This document shows, piece after piece, positions 35,001 to 44,972 of a stretch of 64,000 nucleotides of DNA. The position numbers were made by a program, and so were the translations under genes. Below the pieces are notes generated by a model. That model was not told the DNA's origin and searched no databases. It saw nothing but the letters and a program-made list of their open reading frames with translations. Position 1 is the first letter of the stretch, and each line of letters begins with the position of its first letter. Origin of the DNA: Clytia hemisphaerica (taxonomy: Eukaryota > Cnidaria > Hydrozoa > Leptothecata > Clytiidae); NCBI GenBank assembly GCA_902728285.1, contig CACVBU010000064.1:542718-606717 (forward strand), read 5' to 3'.

Positions 35001-38000
35001 TTATTACCCAAGAAGAAGCCATTGCAATGTTAAAAATTAACGTCTAACGGCGCTACATCATCAAAAGTATTCGAGGAAAAGTATCTCGATGCATTTTCAC
35101 CGCTATTGAGTAGTGCCGCCATTAGGGTACCAATTTCAAAATGATTTGAATCAAAGAATTTTGGTTGGCCGAGATTGAGTAACTTGGTCCAGGGATATAT
35201 AAAGGTCAGTGTATACCTTAGAGTAACGACAAGTATGATAAATCTTTTCCCAAATTCGCGTTTATGCGATTGGTAAGAGTTTCATCTGTTTTCTTTCGTT
35301 ATTTTTCTAGTAATGGACCATCACTCACATGAACTATACTACCAAACCAAAACAGAAATACGAAAGATGAAGTCAGACCTTGAAGAACAAATGAGATGTA
35401 AAAACGAAAGTGTGTTGCGGCTGAGCGAACGGTTGAAGAATACTGAGAGACTGGTCACCAGGCTAGAGGAAGAGAACATGTACAAGGAAACTAGGCTAGT
35501 TGAACAGTTATCAAGTATGGAGCTGCAGCTAAAGGAAACAACGGATGCTTTGAAAATGGTCCAAAAAGAACAAAGAGAAATGAAAACAAAGCTGACTCAG
35601 CAATCAGATGTGAAAAGTAGTCAGATATCAAACCTGGAAGAACGATTGTTGAAAATAGAGCAGCATTTATCCGAGCAAAATTAATTCAACTTTGTGATAT
35701 ATGAATATCAACAATTGTTTGCAACCTGCAGTGGCTGAAGCTCATGGCAAATTTAGTATTATAAAAAGATCTGCGTCCGAATCTCCGAAATAGCCTTAAA
35801 CAGGTTTTGTCGGACACCCTTTTTAACGGTATAGGAAAACCTGTACTGATAATTCTTAATTTACGGAACAGTTAAATTTAACTTCATTTGTATATATATA
35901 AAAATTGTAGATAGTCTTAAATTAATTTATGCTTGTCAGAAATGTCCGGGTTTAGAATGATTCTTCGACTCAATATTTTCAATACCACTTTTGATTGTAG
36001 TTTTCATTCTCACCGTTATATCATTATTACACATTAGATAAGGTAAACTGGTCTTGAACACTTAGCAAAACTTTCTACCTTTTTACTTGACCATCACAAA
36101 AAACGGGAATGGACTGCCATCCTCGAAAGTTTCTCCCTTTAGTTGACCGCATCAGAATCGACATCTACAATTATGGGCAAAATATTTGAGACAAAGGGGA
36201 TTTCTCTGCAAAATTTTAAACACCGCAAATGATTTTTAAGCGCGTTAAACTAAGACATGATTTAAAAGCTGAAATTTGCTCTAAAAGAAGGTTTGGAACA
36301 TAGCCTAGAAGCCACCAAAACCCTCCGAAATCGAAATATTCAATGAAAGAAAGTGGAGGTGCTAAAACGAACTTTAAATTCTGAAAAACGTTAAAATGCA
36401 CTAAAATCTCAATATATTTCGACCATGATTGTACTGAATAAGATAAACACTAGTGTCGGGCTCAGTGTATTGATGTGAATTCTCCAATGAAAAAAAATTA
36501 AAACCGATTAACCCTTCAAACCCGTGTGACGTGTAGACACGTTCTAAATTTGCCAATATACCAAGTCCCAGACTTAAGGCTATAACTCCTGACCGCTAGA
36601 TTTTTAAGGGCTGGATGCTTGAGTATAAAGTTACCTTTGTAATGGTACCAAAACCAATAGCTAATTCTAAAGCTACAAGCTTTTATGCCATTTTCATATT
36701 TTTCAAAAAATGTTCCGCGCAAGAACGGTTAATCCATTTCTTTTTTTCCATGTCGTTTCAGTTCGAATTCCTGGAGCATTTGGTCTTGAAGGTATCATAT
36801 CATCCATTCTGGCGTTGTGTCTACTTCCCAGTTGACGAGCACCATTCTCTGTTTTCACGAAAACCACTTGTCATCCCTCGATACCGTAAATCTGTCGTTG
36901 TCAATCACGTGACTCCAAACTTCATTTCCGTTTCCGTACCAACCGGGCGCTATCATGTGATTTTTCGTTATCGATTTCCTGGAATTTTGAAAATAATGGC
37001 GTTATTAGCGACCGTTATGTTTTTCAACAGCTGGTTCCGTTTGGATGGTTTCACCAAGTTGTTTTTAGGGCTTCGACTCTTTTACAATCGAATGCAAGCA
37101 TTTCAGAAAATTTTCATTTGGTTCTGTATCGATTTAATTGACATCTTTTTGCCGCGATCAATAGATAAAAACATTCAACTCGTGGTCAAATGTATCAATT
37201 CTGGTGACGAAAAGGGTAATTTAACATACAACCCATTTAAGATTCGACAATTCTCAAGTCATTTGTTTTGTCAAATCCGAACGAAAATGAAATCATCAAG
37301 CAGTCATCTTCTTGATCTGATCATTAAGAAACAAAAACCTGCACCAAAACCATCTACAAAGTCGGCAACTCCACCCAAAACAAAGAAATCGTCAACTCCT
37401 CCAAAATCGAAATCAAATAAACATTCAAAGCACGCTTCATCAAAATCAACCAAACCATCAAAACAAACACCACCGAAATCTTCGAAACCTACGGCACCGA
37501 AAATGAAAAATTCACCTGATAATGTTTCCAGAGATTCGTCTCCGCTGAAACAGTACCTGGAGAACAGCGGTGTATCGGATCTCGACACATCATTTCAGTT
37601 TGATGGTTTGGCGTACCGATCTCCACCAACGCCCCCTAAACATACAAAGAAAAGCTACCGTAAACGACACGCCCGACTTCACGGAGACTCATCTTCCAAT
37701 AAAACTCCCTCGCCTGTCATCATACACAAGAAAATGGCTCCTATTCCTAAAGAAGACACACTTTGTCCTATTCCTAAAGAAGAGACTCTTTGCCCAATGC
37801 TAGTAAATGCCATTTCTAAACAGGAAACATTATGCCCAACCCTTGACGGGAGAGTCACTAACAAAACACTGCCTTCAGTGTTGGACTCGCCACTTCTTGA
37901 AGATTTGAATCTATCTCCTAAACGACCGACAACCTTATCTTTGGATCGTTCTAGCGTAAAGAGAACTTCACCACCAGTTTCCCCAAAACCTAACCGTGTG

Positions 38001-39890
38001 GTGTTCTCTAGCAATAAAGTGCTACCACCACCCGCCTCCCCACGCCAATCTACACCTCCAAAGAAATTGACCCCGCCCATGAAAGTGAACCCACTTGTAT
38101 CTCCGAAGCCAACTTTCAAGGTGACAACCAAAAAGACACCACCGCCTGTCTCCCTGAAGAACACACAAGAAACAAGTCCAAACACATCAGGGCCATCTGG
38201 TCTACGATCATCTCCACCGCGGAAACCAGGTCTCAGATCGTCAACTCCAGACATCAACTCCAGCTCCTTCCAGACATCTCCAGGGCGCTCTACATCCCCA
38301 AAGGTTGGACAAATCTTGGATTCGTTACGAAATTCGGGCAGCGATGAAGACGGATCACCGAGAATTGAAAAATACGTACCAATCAAAATTGGAAAATATT
38401 CCAAACTGTCACCAACAAAAGTACCGAATATTCGACTTGCATCTTCACCAAGGAAATCACCAAATGGCAATCTTCAATCTCCGGTATCGCCTTCTCCTCG
38501 TATCGAACCCAACAACAACAATAATAAATTTCTGTATTTGCCAGAGCTAACAGGAACATCAGATCAATCACCAAGATACAACAGTGGTGGCAGTGAAGGT
38601 ATTGAATATGAATGGGACGGCATGATGGAGAGTTTCCAAGGTAAAACTAATTTTGATAAAAAAAGAGTCAAATAGACTAACTCGCAAAATCCTTTTCTTA
38701 AAGAGTCAAAAAGTCCTTCTCTTAAAGAAATTGCTAAATTCACCGGTTAAGCCATAAAATTGGAGTTAATAGTACATAATTAGACTAGTAAACTAGTCGG
38801 TTATTACTTATAATAAAACTGTCAATCAAATAATGTAAACACTAATTAAATATTCAGCGCGCGTGAGAGAAAAGGAAAATACTCGACTAGAAGCTTCTTC
38901 CAACGCCTTATTCTCTTCACCTAAAATCGTAAGGAGAGACATACAGATTTCTCTATGTCTGACCCGTGCGAGATTGTATTTATTTTTCTTTCTGTTTATT
39001 GCATTTTTGGAAATGCTCATTTATTTATAAGTTCCCATGTTTAATGTTATATGAAATATCATTTAGTCAAAAAAGTTGGATGGATTCTCAAAAACCTAAA
39101 AAAGGTTGTAAAATTAAACAACGTTTTTCGAGGAAAGAAGCTTCTAGTCGTTGAAATTCAGAAAAGAGCGTGTCTTTTTCTTTGTCCTCACCTCTTCGAT
39201 TCTTTTTATTTGGAGCTTGAATTTTTTGTATATGGGTCTGTTTTCAACGACTAGTTTACTAGTCTAGTACATAATGTGCTTTTCGTATGCCTAAATGGTA
39301 GCAATTTCCCTTATTCCGATCATTTTTTAAAAATCATTTCTTTGAATCCCCGAAATTTATACATCCAAATTGACTGCAATAGGCGACTAGGCTGTTTTCT
39401 CTCTTAAGGTACCTCACCACTTACTGCAAGTTTCCACGAAATCGATGTTGAACGAATGGTGTCATCAGATGAACCTTCGTCACCATTCGACGAAGAAAGT
39501 TTCTCACCAAAGTCTTCAAGTTCACCAGAACCGAGCAGTTCATCTGCAGACCAATATGATTCTTCATCACCAGATGGTCATACATCATTAGATGATGTGG
39601 AGGAGAATCAACAAGAAGTGTATCGCATCTACATGTCTAATTCACCCAAAGAAGCTTACAAGATCTCTCCACATTCTCCAGGACCAAATAAACAAAATTT
39701 GGGACACTCCCCCGTTATGCACAAACATCATTTTGAACCCTCCTCCGGAGGGGAACAAGACGATGAAGACACGCAAGCATCGCCTCGAAGGGGGAGACCT
39801 AGCCTTAAAGGTGCTCAATACGTTGATACTTTTAAACGACAACCTCAACACCAAGTTCGTAGAAAACGGCACAGCGCTAATGCTAAGTAA
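26100..39890 (+). CDS. YfhO/GT-C-like polytopic membrane protein with long disordered tail (5' partial)
   Basis: Eight exons: 26100-26435, 26847-27088, 27626-28537, 28831-28884, 29154-29566, 29945-30163, 36762-38640, 39409-39890. All introns are GT/AG and every junction phase agrees, giving 1,511 residues to TAA 39888-39890. The first visible exon starts in mid-codon, so an upstream start exon is missing. Exons 1-3 encode many hydrophobic helices. The first helix is followed by a loop with W-F-A-G-N-S-L-G-Y-P-F, like the G-x-P loop of GT-C and PTPS-related bacterial membrane proteins. Exons 5-7 encode a soluble domain that ends in L-K-V-S-Y-H-P-F-W and V-P-T-G-R-Y-H-V-I-F-R-Y-R-F-P. That matches the C-terminal pattern of bacterial YfhO proteins and is followed by a last helix. 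Function is probably lipid-linked glycosyl transfer in the endomembrane system, but this is inferred from fold resemblance. Confidence 0.75.
30164..33239. repeat. First part of the 6.6-kb intron: copies of dispersed repeats
   Basis: A segment at about 30760-30850 (GGAAGTTTTGAAACCACAAT, then CGATTTGTAAGTGCTCTAAA) is repeated almost exactly at 31810-31900, and a diverged copy lies at 36190-36270. A segment at 30300-30590 recurs inverted at 36505-36745. Part of 31675-31790 recurs at 46800-46870 (both encode Q-S-E-V-D-S-T). A G/T-rich run lies near 30260. No exon was found. Confidence 0.7.
33240..35684 (+). CDS. Nested two-exon coiled-coil protein
   Basis: Lies inside the large intron of the membrane-protein gene on the same strand. 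Exon 1 (33240-33252) is ATG-GCA-AAC-AAG-G before a strong GTAAGA donor. Exon 2 (35311-35684) follows a TTTTTCTAG acceptor, and G+TA completes a Val codon in frame with the next ATG at 35313. Product: 128 residues. After a short His-rich start the protein is a near-continuous coiled coil (about residues 15-125) rich in Glu, Lys, Arg, Leu and Gln with heptad spacing, no Pro, and a TAA stop. No named family; similar segments occur in many cytoskeletal and scaffold proteins. The host intron's own splicing would read a stop at once here, so it is not an alternative exon of that gene. The five-residue first exon is the weakest part; translation could instead start at 35313. Confidence 0.6.
33462..33611. 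mobile_element. Foldback MITE, about 150 bp
   Basis: Inverted arms of about 55 bases start CACAGGAAAATT and contain GGGTGGGAAAAGT and TTTCACACC. They mirror at 33555-33611. It lies in the 2-kb intron of the nested coiled-coil gene, following a G-run at 33310-33322. Confidence 0.75.
34928..35216. mobile_element. MITE of about 290 bp in the nested gene's intron
   Basis: Inverted ends share TGACCTTTATATATCCCTGG plus ACC; the left end starts TATACC and the right end mirrors it at 35216. It ends about 95 bases before the coiled-coil exon. TA is the likely target. Core is non-coding. Confidence 0.8.
35685..36761. other. End of the 6.6-kb intron
   Basis: Non-coding. Includes the diverged repeat copy at 36190-36430 and the inverted repeat copy at 36505-36745, which abuts the acceptor of exon 7. 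Confidence 0.6.
36762..39890 (+). CDS. C-terminal exons of the same gene: lumenal domain end and Lys/Pro/Ser tail
   Basis: Exon 36762-38640 opens with the end of the soluble domain and a hydrophobic stretch (about 36990-37170). It then changes sharply, near 37290, to a low-complexity tail of more than 600 residues that runs through the last exon. The tail starts with K-x-x-x-P-P-K-S/T repeats, then has three copies of a K-(E/Q)-(D/E)-T-L-C-P motif (about 37748-37848), many S-P and S-P-R/K sites, and an acidic Ser-rich end. S-P density suggests many proline-directed phosphorylation sites and a cytoplasmic location; no domain is seen. The last intron (38641-39408) joins CAA-G to GT-ACC and carries a 486-bp MITE. 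The long minus ORF 37679-38470 is a shadow. Confidence 0.75.
38772..39275. mobile_element. 486-bp MITE with 9-bp target duplication
   Basis: Ends TAGACTAGTAAACTAGTCG (38781) and its complement (ending 39266) are flanked by GTACATAAT on both sides (38772-38780 and 39267-39275). A second inner inverted pair (CTAGAAGCTTC / GAAGCTTCTAG) lies at about 38888 and 39138. A 9-bp duplication fits MULE- or Merlin-type elements. It sits in the last intron of the membrane-protein gene. Confidence 0.9.
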
Positions 39891-39971
39891 GGGAGGTAAT
39901 GCAATCCACATTAAATCTTGCTAAAGATAGTTGAGCTCAACATAGCCGGAGGATACCACAGATTTTCTGGG

Positions 39972-40247
39972 AATAGGCTCTTCCATAAAATTTTTGTATA
40001 TGGGGGATGAGGATATATTAGATATTTTGTCCGGGGAGTAGTGAAAAATCTGCAAAATTTGCGTTGTTTTGGGGACAAACTTGCTCTGATTCGGGGTGAT
40101 TTTGAATGTCCAGGGGGTCAACTGATGCTTGTCCATGGGGTGAGATTTGTTGTCTGAGGATCAAAATTCACAATGTCTGGGGGTGAATTTCCAAAAAATG
40201 TTACATCCTCCACCCCCATATTCAAATTCTTTCTGGAAGAGCCCAAT
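39972..40247. mobile_element. GGGCTCTTCC MITE, copy A (270 bp)
   Basis: Element 39975-40244 with ends (A)GGCTCTTCCA and TCTGGAAGAGCCC, flanked by AAT on both sides. It is inverted relative to copy B at 42640. It starts about 85 bases after the stop of the membrane-protein gene, so it may lie in the 3' UTR. Confidence 0.85.
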
Positions 40248-41393
40248 TCGATTTCGGTTTGCATGGTTTACGAACGAATTAGATATTTCATGCAATGTAA
40301 TTTGGGAAACAATAATTAACTACGCAATTGAAGGAAACAAGGTGATGACATGGAGAACATTATCGAGATTATTTGGAATGTTGTGGTGGTGATCCACTTC
40401 AAAGTATGTTCTTTGTACCAGTGGGACTGGATTGCTATGGCTAGGGCTTGCGCGTGTACAATAGTTCATTAGTTTTTGTTTTTATATCGTCTTTGTTAAC
40501 ATTACCCTGAAAAGGAGGTTTTTAAATTGTTCAATATCTTATTAATATTTATTTGTTCAGAATTTTAATGCATAAACTTTGTTCGACTTTTTTAGAAAAT
40601 TTAAAAACTGAAAGTATTATTTATTTTATTCGGAATTGAATCTATTTGAAGTTTCAAGGGTTTTGTGAAGTAAAGTCTGTCTCAATATGATCTGCATCAG
40701 AATAGGCAATGACTTTGACCGAATTTGCTTGTGCTTGCTGAAAATATCATAAAGAGTGGAGTATACCAATTAGAAAAAATAAAATGAATTTGGAAAAATG
40801 AAGAAGAAAAATATCGTCCTTGTGATGAACTGTGCATAATTTCCCATTTTCACAACAGTAATCCATAACTTATATAATGATCACTGTGAAAAATTTATTC
40901 AAAAATATGAATTTATTATCGAACGATATAGTCCAAAGTTTATCACTTTATTCTATTTTTGTTGAATCTTTTCTATTTTCGAAAAGCCCAAAACCTCCAT
41001 TTCATTCGAATTTTATCAAAAATTACAGCCTTTTTTGTCTCTGCTGCAGATAATATCGAGACAGACTTTAGTGACCAGAGTTTTTTTTCAGGCCTCGGGT
41101 TTTCCAATTTCTTACACTATCTTCAAGTGAGATATTTGATGCCGACATGCGCCAGAAAATGGGCACTTACCTTAAACTGATTAGATATGAGTTCTTCTTA
41201 CTTTTAGTGGGATATAATATTTTGTGAAGGATTTGCGCCTTTTAGTTAGAATTTACTGTATTTCCAAATATGTTGTTCATCAAATTTTTATTGTATGATA
41301 GTTCATCTCAGTATTTTCTAAATAGTCTAAAATTTCCATGTTGCAATTAAATCTGGACAGACATTTTGTCCTGAATGGTACAGCGTTTCCTAT
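40248..41393. other. Intergenic stretch between two MITEs
   Basis: No gene seen. AT-rich; short ORFs at 40147-40392 and 40959-41180 have no domain. Confidence 0.4.
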
Positions 41394-42428
41394 TTAGGGA
41401 GCGGTCATAAAGTATCTACTAGGGGGGGTAGGAGGTAGGCGGATTCTAGGGGGGGGGGGGGGGTGTTCGAAATTTTTTCGAGGGTTCAGGGGGGGGTTCC
41501 AATTTTTTTTGGGAAACTCAAGAGAAAATGTAGGAAGTCTAATTTCATAGTTTTACGTTTGAAGATTTCAAAAATTTTTCGGCCTTACGGCCGACAACTA
41601 ATAATTTATCTTATTGGATATATGTACATTTCAGATTGCCATTATTTGGGCATCATCGCCTTGCCCTTTTGGTTTGTAACATTGAGCTAGGTGAGGGAAG
41701 TAGGTTAGTGGCTCTCACAGCCCATCAGAGTGGTTTGAAAAAGTACTTCTTAAAAGAAATTTGTCAAAACAAAGTGTCTTTTAGCTTAAATGGTGGTGAA
41801 AAATATTGAAATTTTCGCCCGTCGGCGCAAACCATGGTTGCGCCTCCTTAGCATCTGCTAATGTCAAAACACCTTATATTCAAATTACAAAAAGCAAATT
41901 CCAAGTTTCTTGACTCAAAGATTCCGGGCGTTACGTTACTTTCACAACCATACTGCTCTTACAGATTAATATTTTCACTTAATAATGGAGGGCGCAAGTA
42001 AGGACAAAAAATACCAGGGGCGCCAATTTCATAGTTTGCATCCCCCGAAAATTAAGCCAGGTCGCTACTGGGGAAAATAAGCCGTATTTTTTTCCAAATT
42101 TTACAGAAGCTCAGAGAAAACCACTAGATGATTCTTGTGTTAACCCTGTTATACTTTAATTTAACAGGGCTAAACTATCTCCCTTACCTTATTTTGACAT
42201 AAAAAACTGTCATACAAACAAATAATACTCTCTGTACCGCATCTGGATGAATTCTTTTTCGCGTAAAAATTTTCTTAGTAGGGGGGGGGGGTGCGAAAAA
42301 ATATTTGGCCTTATGAGGGGGGGTTCGAAATTTTTTTCGAGGGTTTAGAAAGGGGTGCGAAATTTTTTTTGGATTTTTCAAAATATCCTCCACCCCCCTC
42401 TAGTAGATACTTTATGACCGCTCCCTTA
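41394..42428. mobile_element. Harbinger-like MITE, 1,029 bp, TTA target
   Basis: Ends GGGAGCGGTCATAAAGTATC at 41397 and its complement ending at 42425, about 30 bp almost identical, then G-rich subterminal sequence. TTA flanks both ends (41394-41396, 42426-42428), the duplication size and type of PIF/Harbinger. Inside are two inverted G-run plus GGTTCGAAATTTTTTTCGAG blocks near each end. No transposase. Confidence 0.85.
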
Positions 42429-42636
42429 CGACATACTGGCGATTTTTTTCCACATTTTTTCTAGACATTTTCTTAAAACGTTGAAAAATGAAAGAAAACA
42501 TTCTTGACTTTGTTATTTATAAGGGAACCGAGATATTTCGAGAGCTAAATTTACAATTATCCCCTATTTTGGGCGTTGGATGAATGGGGCACTGACCTGG
42601 GTACTTTTTCTTTAATTTTTTCATTATTCAGATTGT

Positions 42637-42917
42637 ATTGGGCTCTTCCAGAAAAAAATTGAATATCCCCATATTGGAGGATATAACATTTTTTGAAAAT
42701 TTACCCCCGGACATTGTGACTTTCGACACCCCGGACAAAAGATGTAACCTTCCGGACAATCAGTTGACCCCGGACCCCCCGGGCATTCATATTAACCCCT
42801 AAACAGAGCAGTTTTGCCCCCTAAACAAGACAAATTTTGTAGATTTTTCAATACCCCCTGGACAAAATATCCACCCCCCCCCCCCCCATGTACAAAAATT
42901 TTATGTAAGAGCCCATT
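42637..42917. mobile_element. GGGCTCTTCC MITE, copy B (275 bp)
   Basis: Element 42640-42914 begins GGGCTCTTCCAGAAA and ends GTAAGAGCCC, with ATT on both sides. Interior shares ACATTTTTTG, CAATCAGTTGACC-like and CCCCCATA blocks with copy A in opposite orientation. Confidence 0.85.
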
Positions 42918-43915
42918 TTAATAATCATAACAAGTCAGGCCAAAATTTACCTGTTCTAATAAAAGTGAGTTATGTAGACAAGTTTGGTATATCTCGATCG
43001 GGGTACGTCTTTCATTCGGGAAACGTATTTTGTAATACACCTCTGTCTCACAGCCTGGTGTAATTTCTTCCTAGTGGGGATGAAAATTTCTATGACAATT
43101 ATAATGGGGATATAGATTATATTGTTCTCGAGTTAAAAAGGTTGGTTTTTGAGTGCAATTATTTTCCATTGAATTTTAAATTCGATTTTCCAATGGGGCT
43201 GAAACTGTAGGGTATTTTCCCCACCAGCGACAACATTTTGACCGAATTTTCCAGTGAGCGGGTGTAATAAAAGTTAAGAGTTAAGAGTACAGAGTTAAGC
43301 AGCCTGTTGGACCCCCATTTAGAAGGATTCACTCCGAATTTTCATATTTAAATTATAAATCGAATCATGTTCATGTTCCAATGTATCTGTTCATTTTGTT
43401 TTTTATTCAGCTAATGATAATAATGAAAAAAACAGAAGGTGAAAAAATAACTAAAACCCATCACATATATGTCACACTTCAGGAGCTATTCATGCTTACC
43501 AGATTACCAGAAATGGAACGTTGTGTGCCCGCGAAAAAATCCCACGATTGTATCACGTCCATCATCAAGTCAAAAAGTGGTTCTTGGTACAAGATTGATA
43601 TTTTGATCTGTTGTGTCTTGAAAAATATGAATCAATGATTGAAAAAAGTGGATATGCTTGAAAGCACTATCAGCTGATAACTTCATTGGAATGTTACTAT
43701 AGCGCTACCCACTGATTAACTTTTGCTTTGGTCCTTTTTTGGCGAGTAACCCAAAGATTTTTCCCCTGGTAAGTTCGAAAAGCTATCCTTGGAGATATTG
43801 AAAAATCGATTCTTTTGACGAATCGTTATTTCCTTTTTTTTTCAAACTAGCGGGATTCAATATTGTCGTGTTTTACTTTTGTTGCTTAATCCAAAAAGGT
43901 TCTATTACTGTCTAT

Positions 43916-44972
43916 TTAACCTTTACCACGCCTTCTCTTTGGGAACTTCACCCCGTGCACGCCTTGTCTTTTTGGGAAAAATGACAGTTTTACGCTTTCC
44001 GTCATAACTTTTGATCTACTAAACCGATTCAAAAAAATAAGCCCATTCTGGAAAGCCCAACTATCCTGCTTTCCAAAAATGTTAAAATAAAGGATTTTCC
44101 TCTATCAATGGTGACACAGTAGTCTTCTGCCTTAGAGTTGAAAAAAATTCAAAACGCAATTTGTCATATTTTTCAAAATTTTCGGTTAAAAAAAAAGTGG
44201 GGAGAACATTTGCGATACCATAATTTTCTGGCTCATTGTTTCCACCATTATAACTACAACTGCTAGCCAAAAAATCACAATCATACCTTTACTAGAAAAG
44301 GCAGAATTCATTTTTAGAAAACCTTGGTTTTCGAGAAAATTTCCACGTAAATCAGAGGCACGTAAGGCAGAGGCCCCTTGAGGTAATTTTTATGGGAAAT
44401 ATCACTAAAAACAGCTAAAAATGACTTTCTTATCATCAACCAGCATGAAAGCAATAGAAATAACATAGTATATACACTTTGAAACTCTTTGCAGCCTAAT
44501 CAGAAGCCTTAACTTGGGTTTCGGTGACGGTCGATGACGGCCGACAAGCCTCCAGTCCTCACCCTTAATGTACCGTCATACTAAAGAATAAGGAGGCAGA
44601 AACTTACCTCAAACACTGACTAAACTACAAACAAGCAATACATAACATTTCCAACCAATAAAACAAACCATTTTCCACTAAATAAACATAAAAAGTTAGT
44701 TACAGCAGTCAATGAGCTCATAAATTTCCAAAAGAATATTTTGCCTGATTTTCCAGTTTGTTTTGACAGTTAAAATCGAAAGTAGGTGGTTTCAAACTAT
44801 TGAAAATAGTTTGTTTACAATTTCTCTCCGTCATATAAGACATTTCCCGGGATTTAAAGGCGTCTTTAAGGCGGTAGGGCGGCTTTTCTTAGCACCCCAT
44901 GAAAAACGTATATTTACGGCCTCGGCTATATATTAGAACGTAAATTTACGGCCTCGGTGTGGTAAAGGTTAA
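43916..44972. mobile_element. TTAA-flanked element, about 1,049 bp
   Basis: CCTTTACCACGCC at 43920 and GGTGTGGTAAAGG ending at 44968 form short inverted ends with TTAA directly outside (43916-43919 and 44969-44972). Interior has two TTTACGGCCTCGG repeats near the right end and no transposase. Short ends make this less certain than the 530-bp TTAA element at 14629. Confidence 0.65.

Noticed and set aside
37304-37588. 94-codon minus ORF rich in Gly, Phe, Asp and Val
   Set aside because: Antisense of the K-P-S tail; no domain.
37679-38470. 263-codon minus-strand ORF
   Set aside because: It is the antisense shadow of the Pro/Ser-rich exon of the membrane-protein gene; Gly/Phe/Glu-rich composition follows from the sense codons.
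43381-43638. 85-codon plus ORF with a hydrophobic start
   Set aside because: No splice partner, no recognised domain, AT-rich surroundings; hydrophobic start is T-rich sequence.
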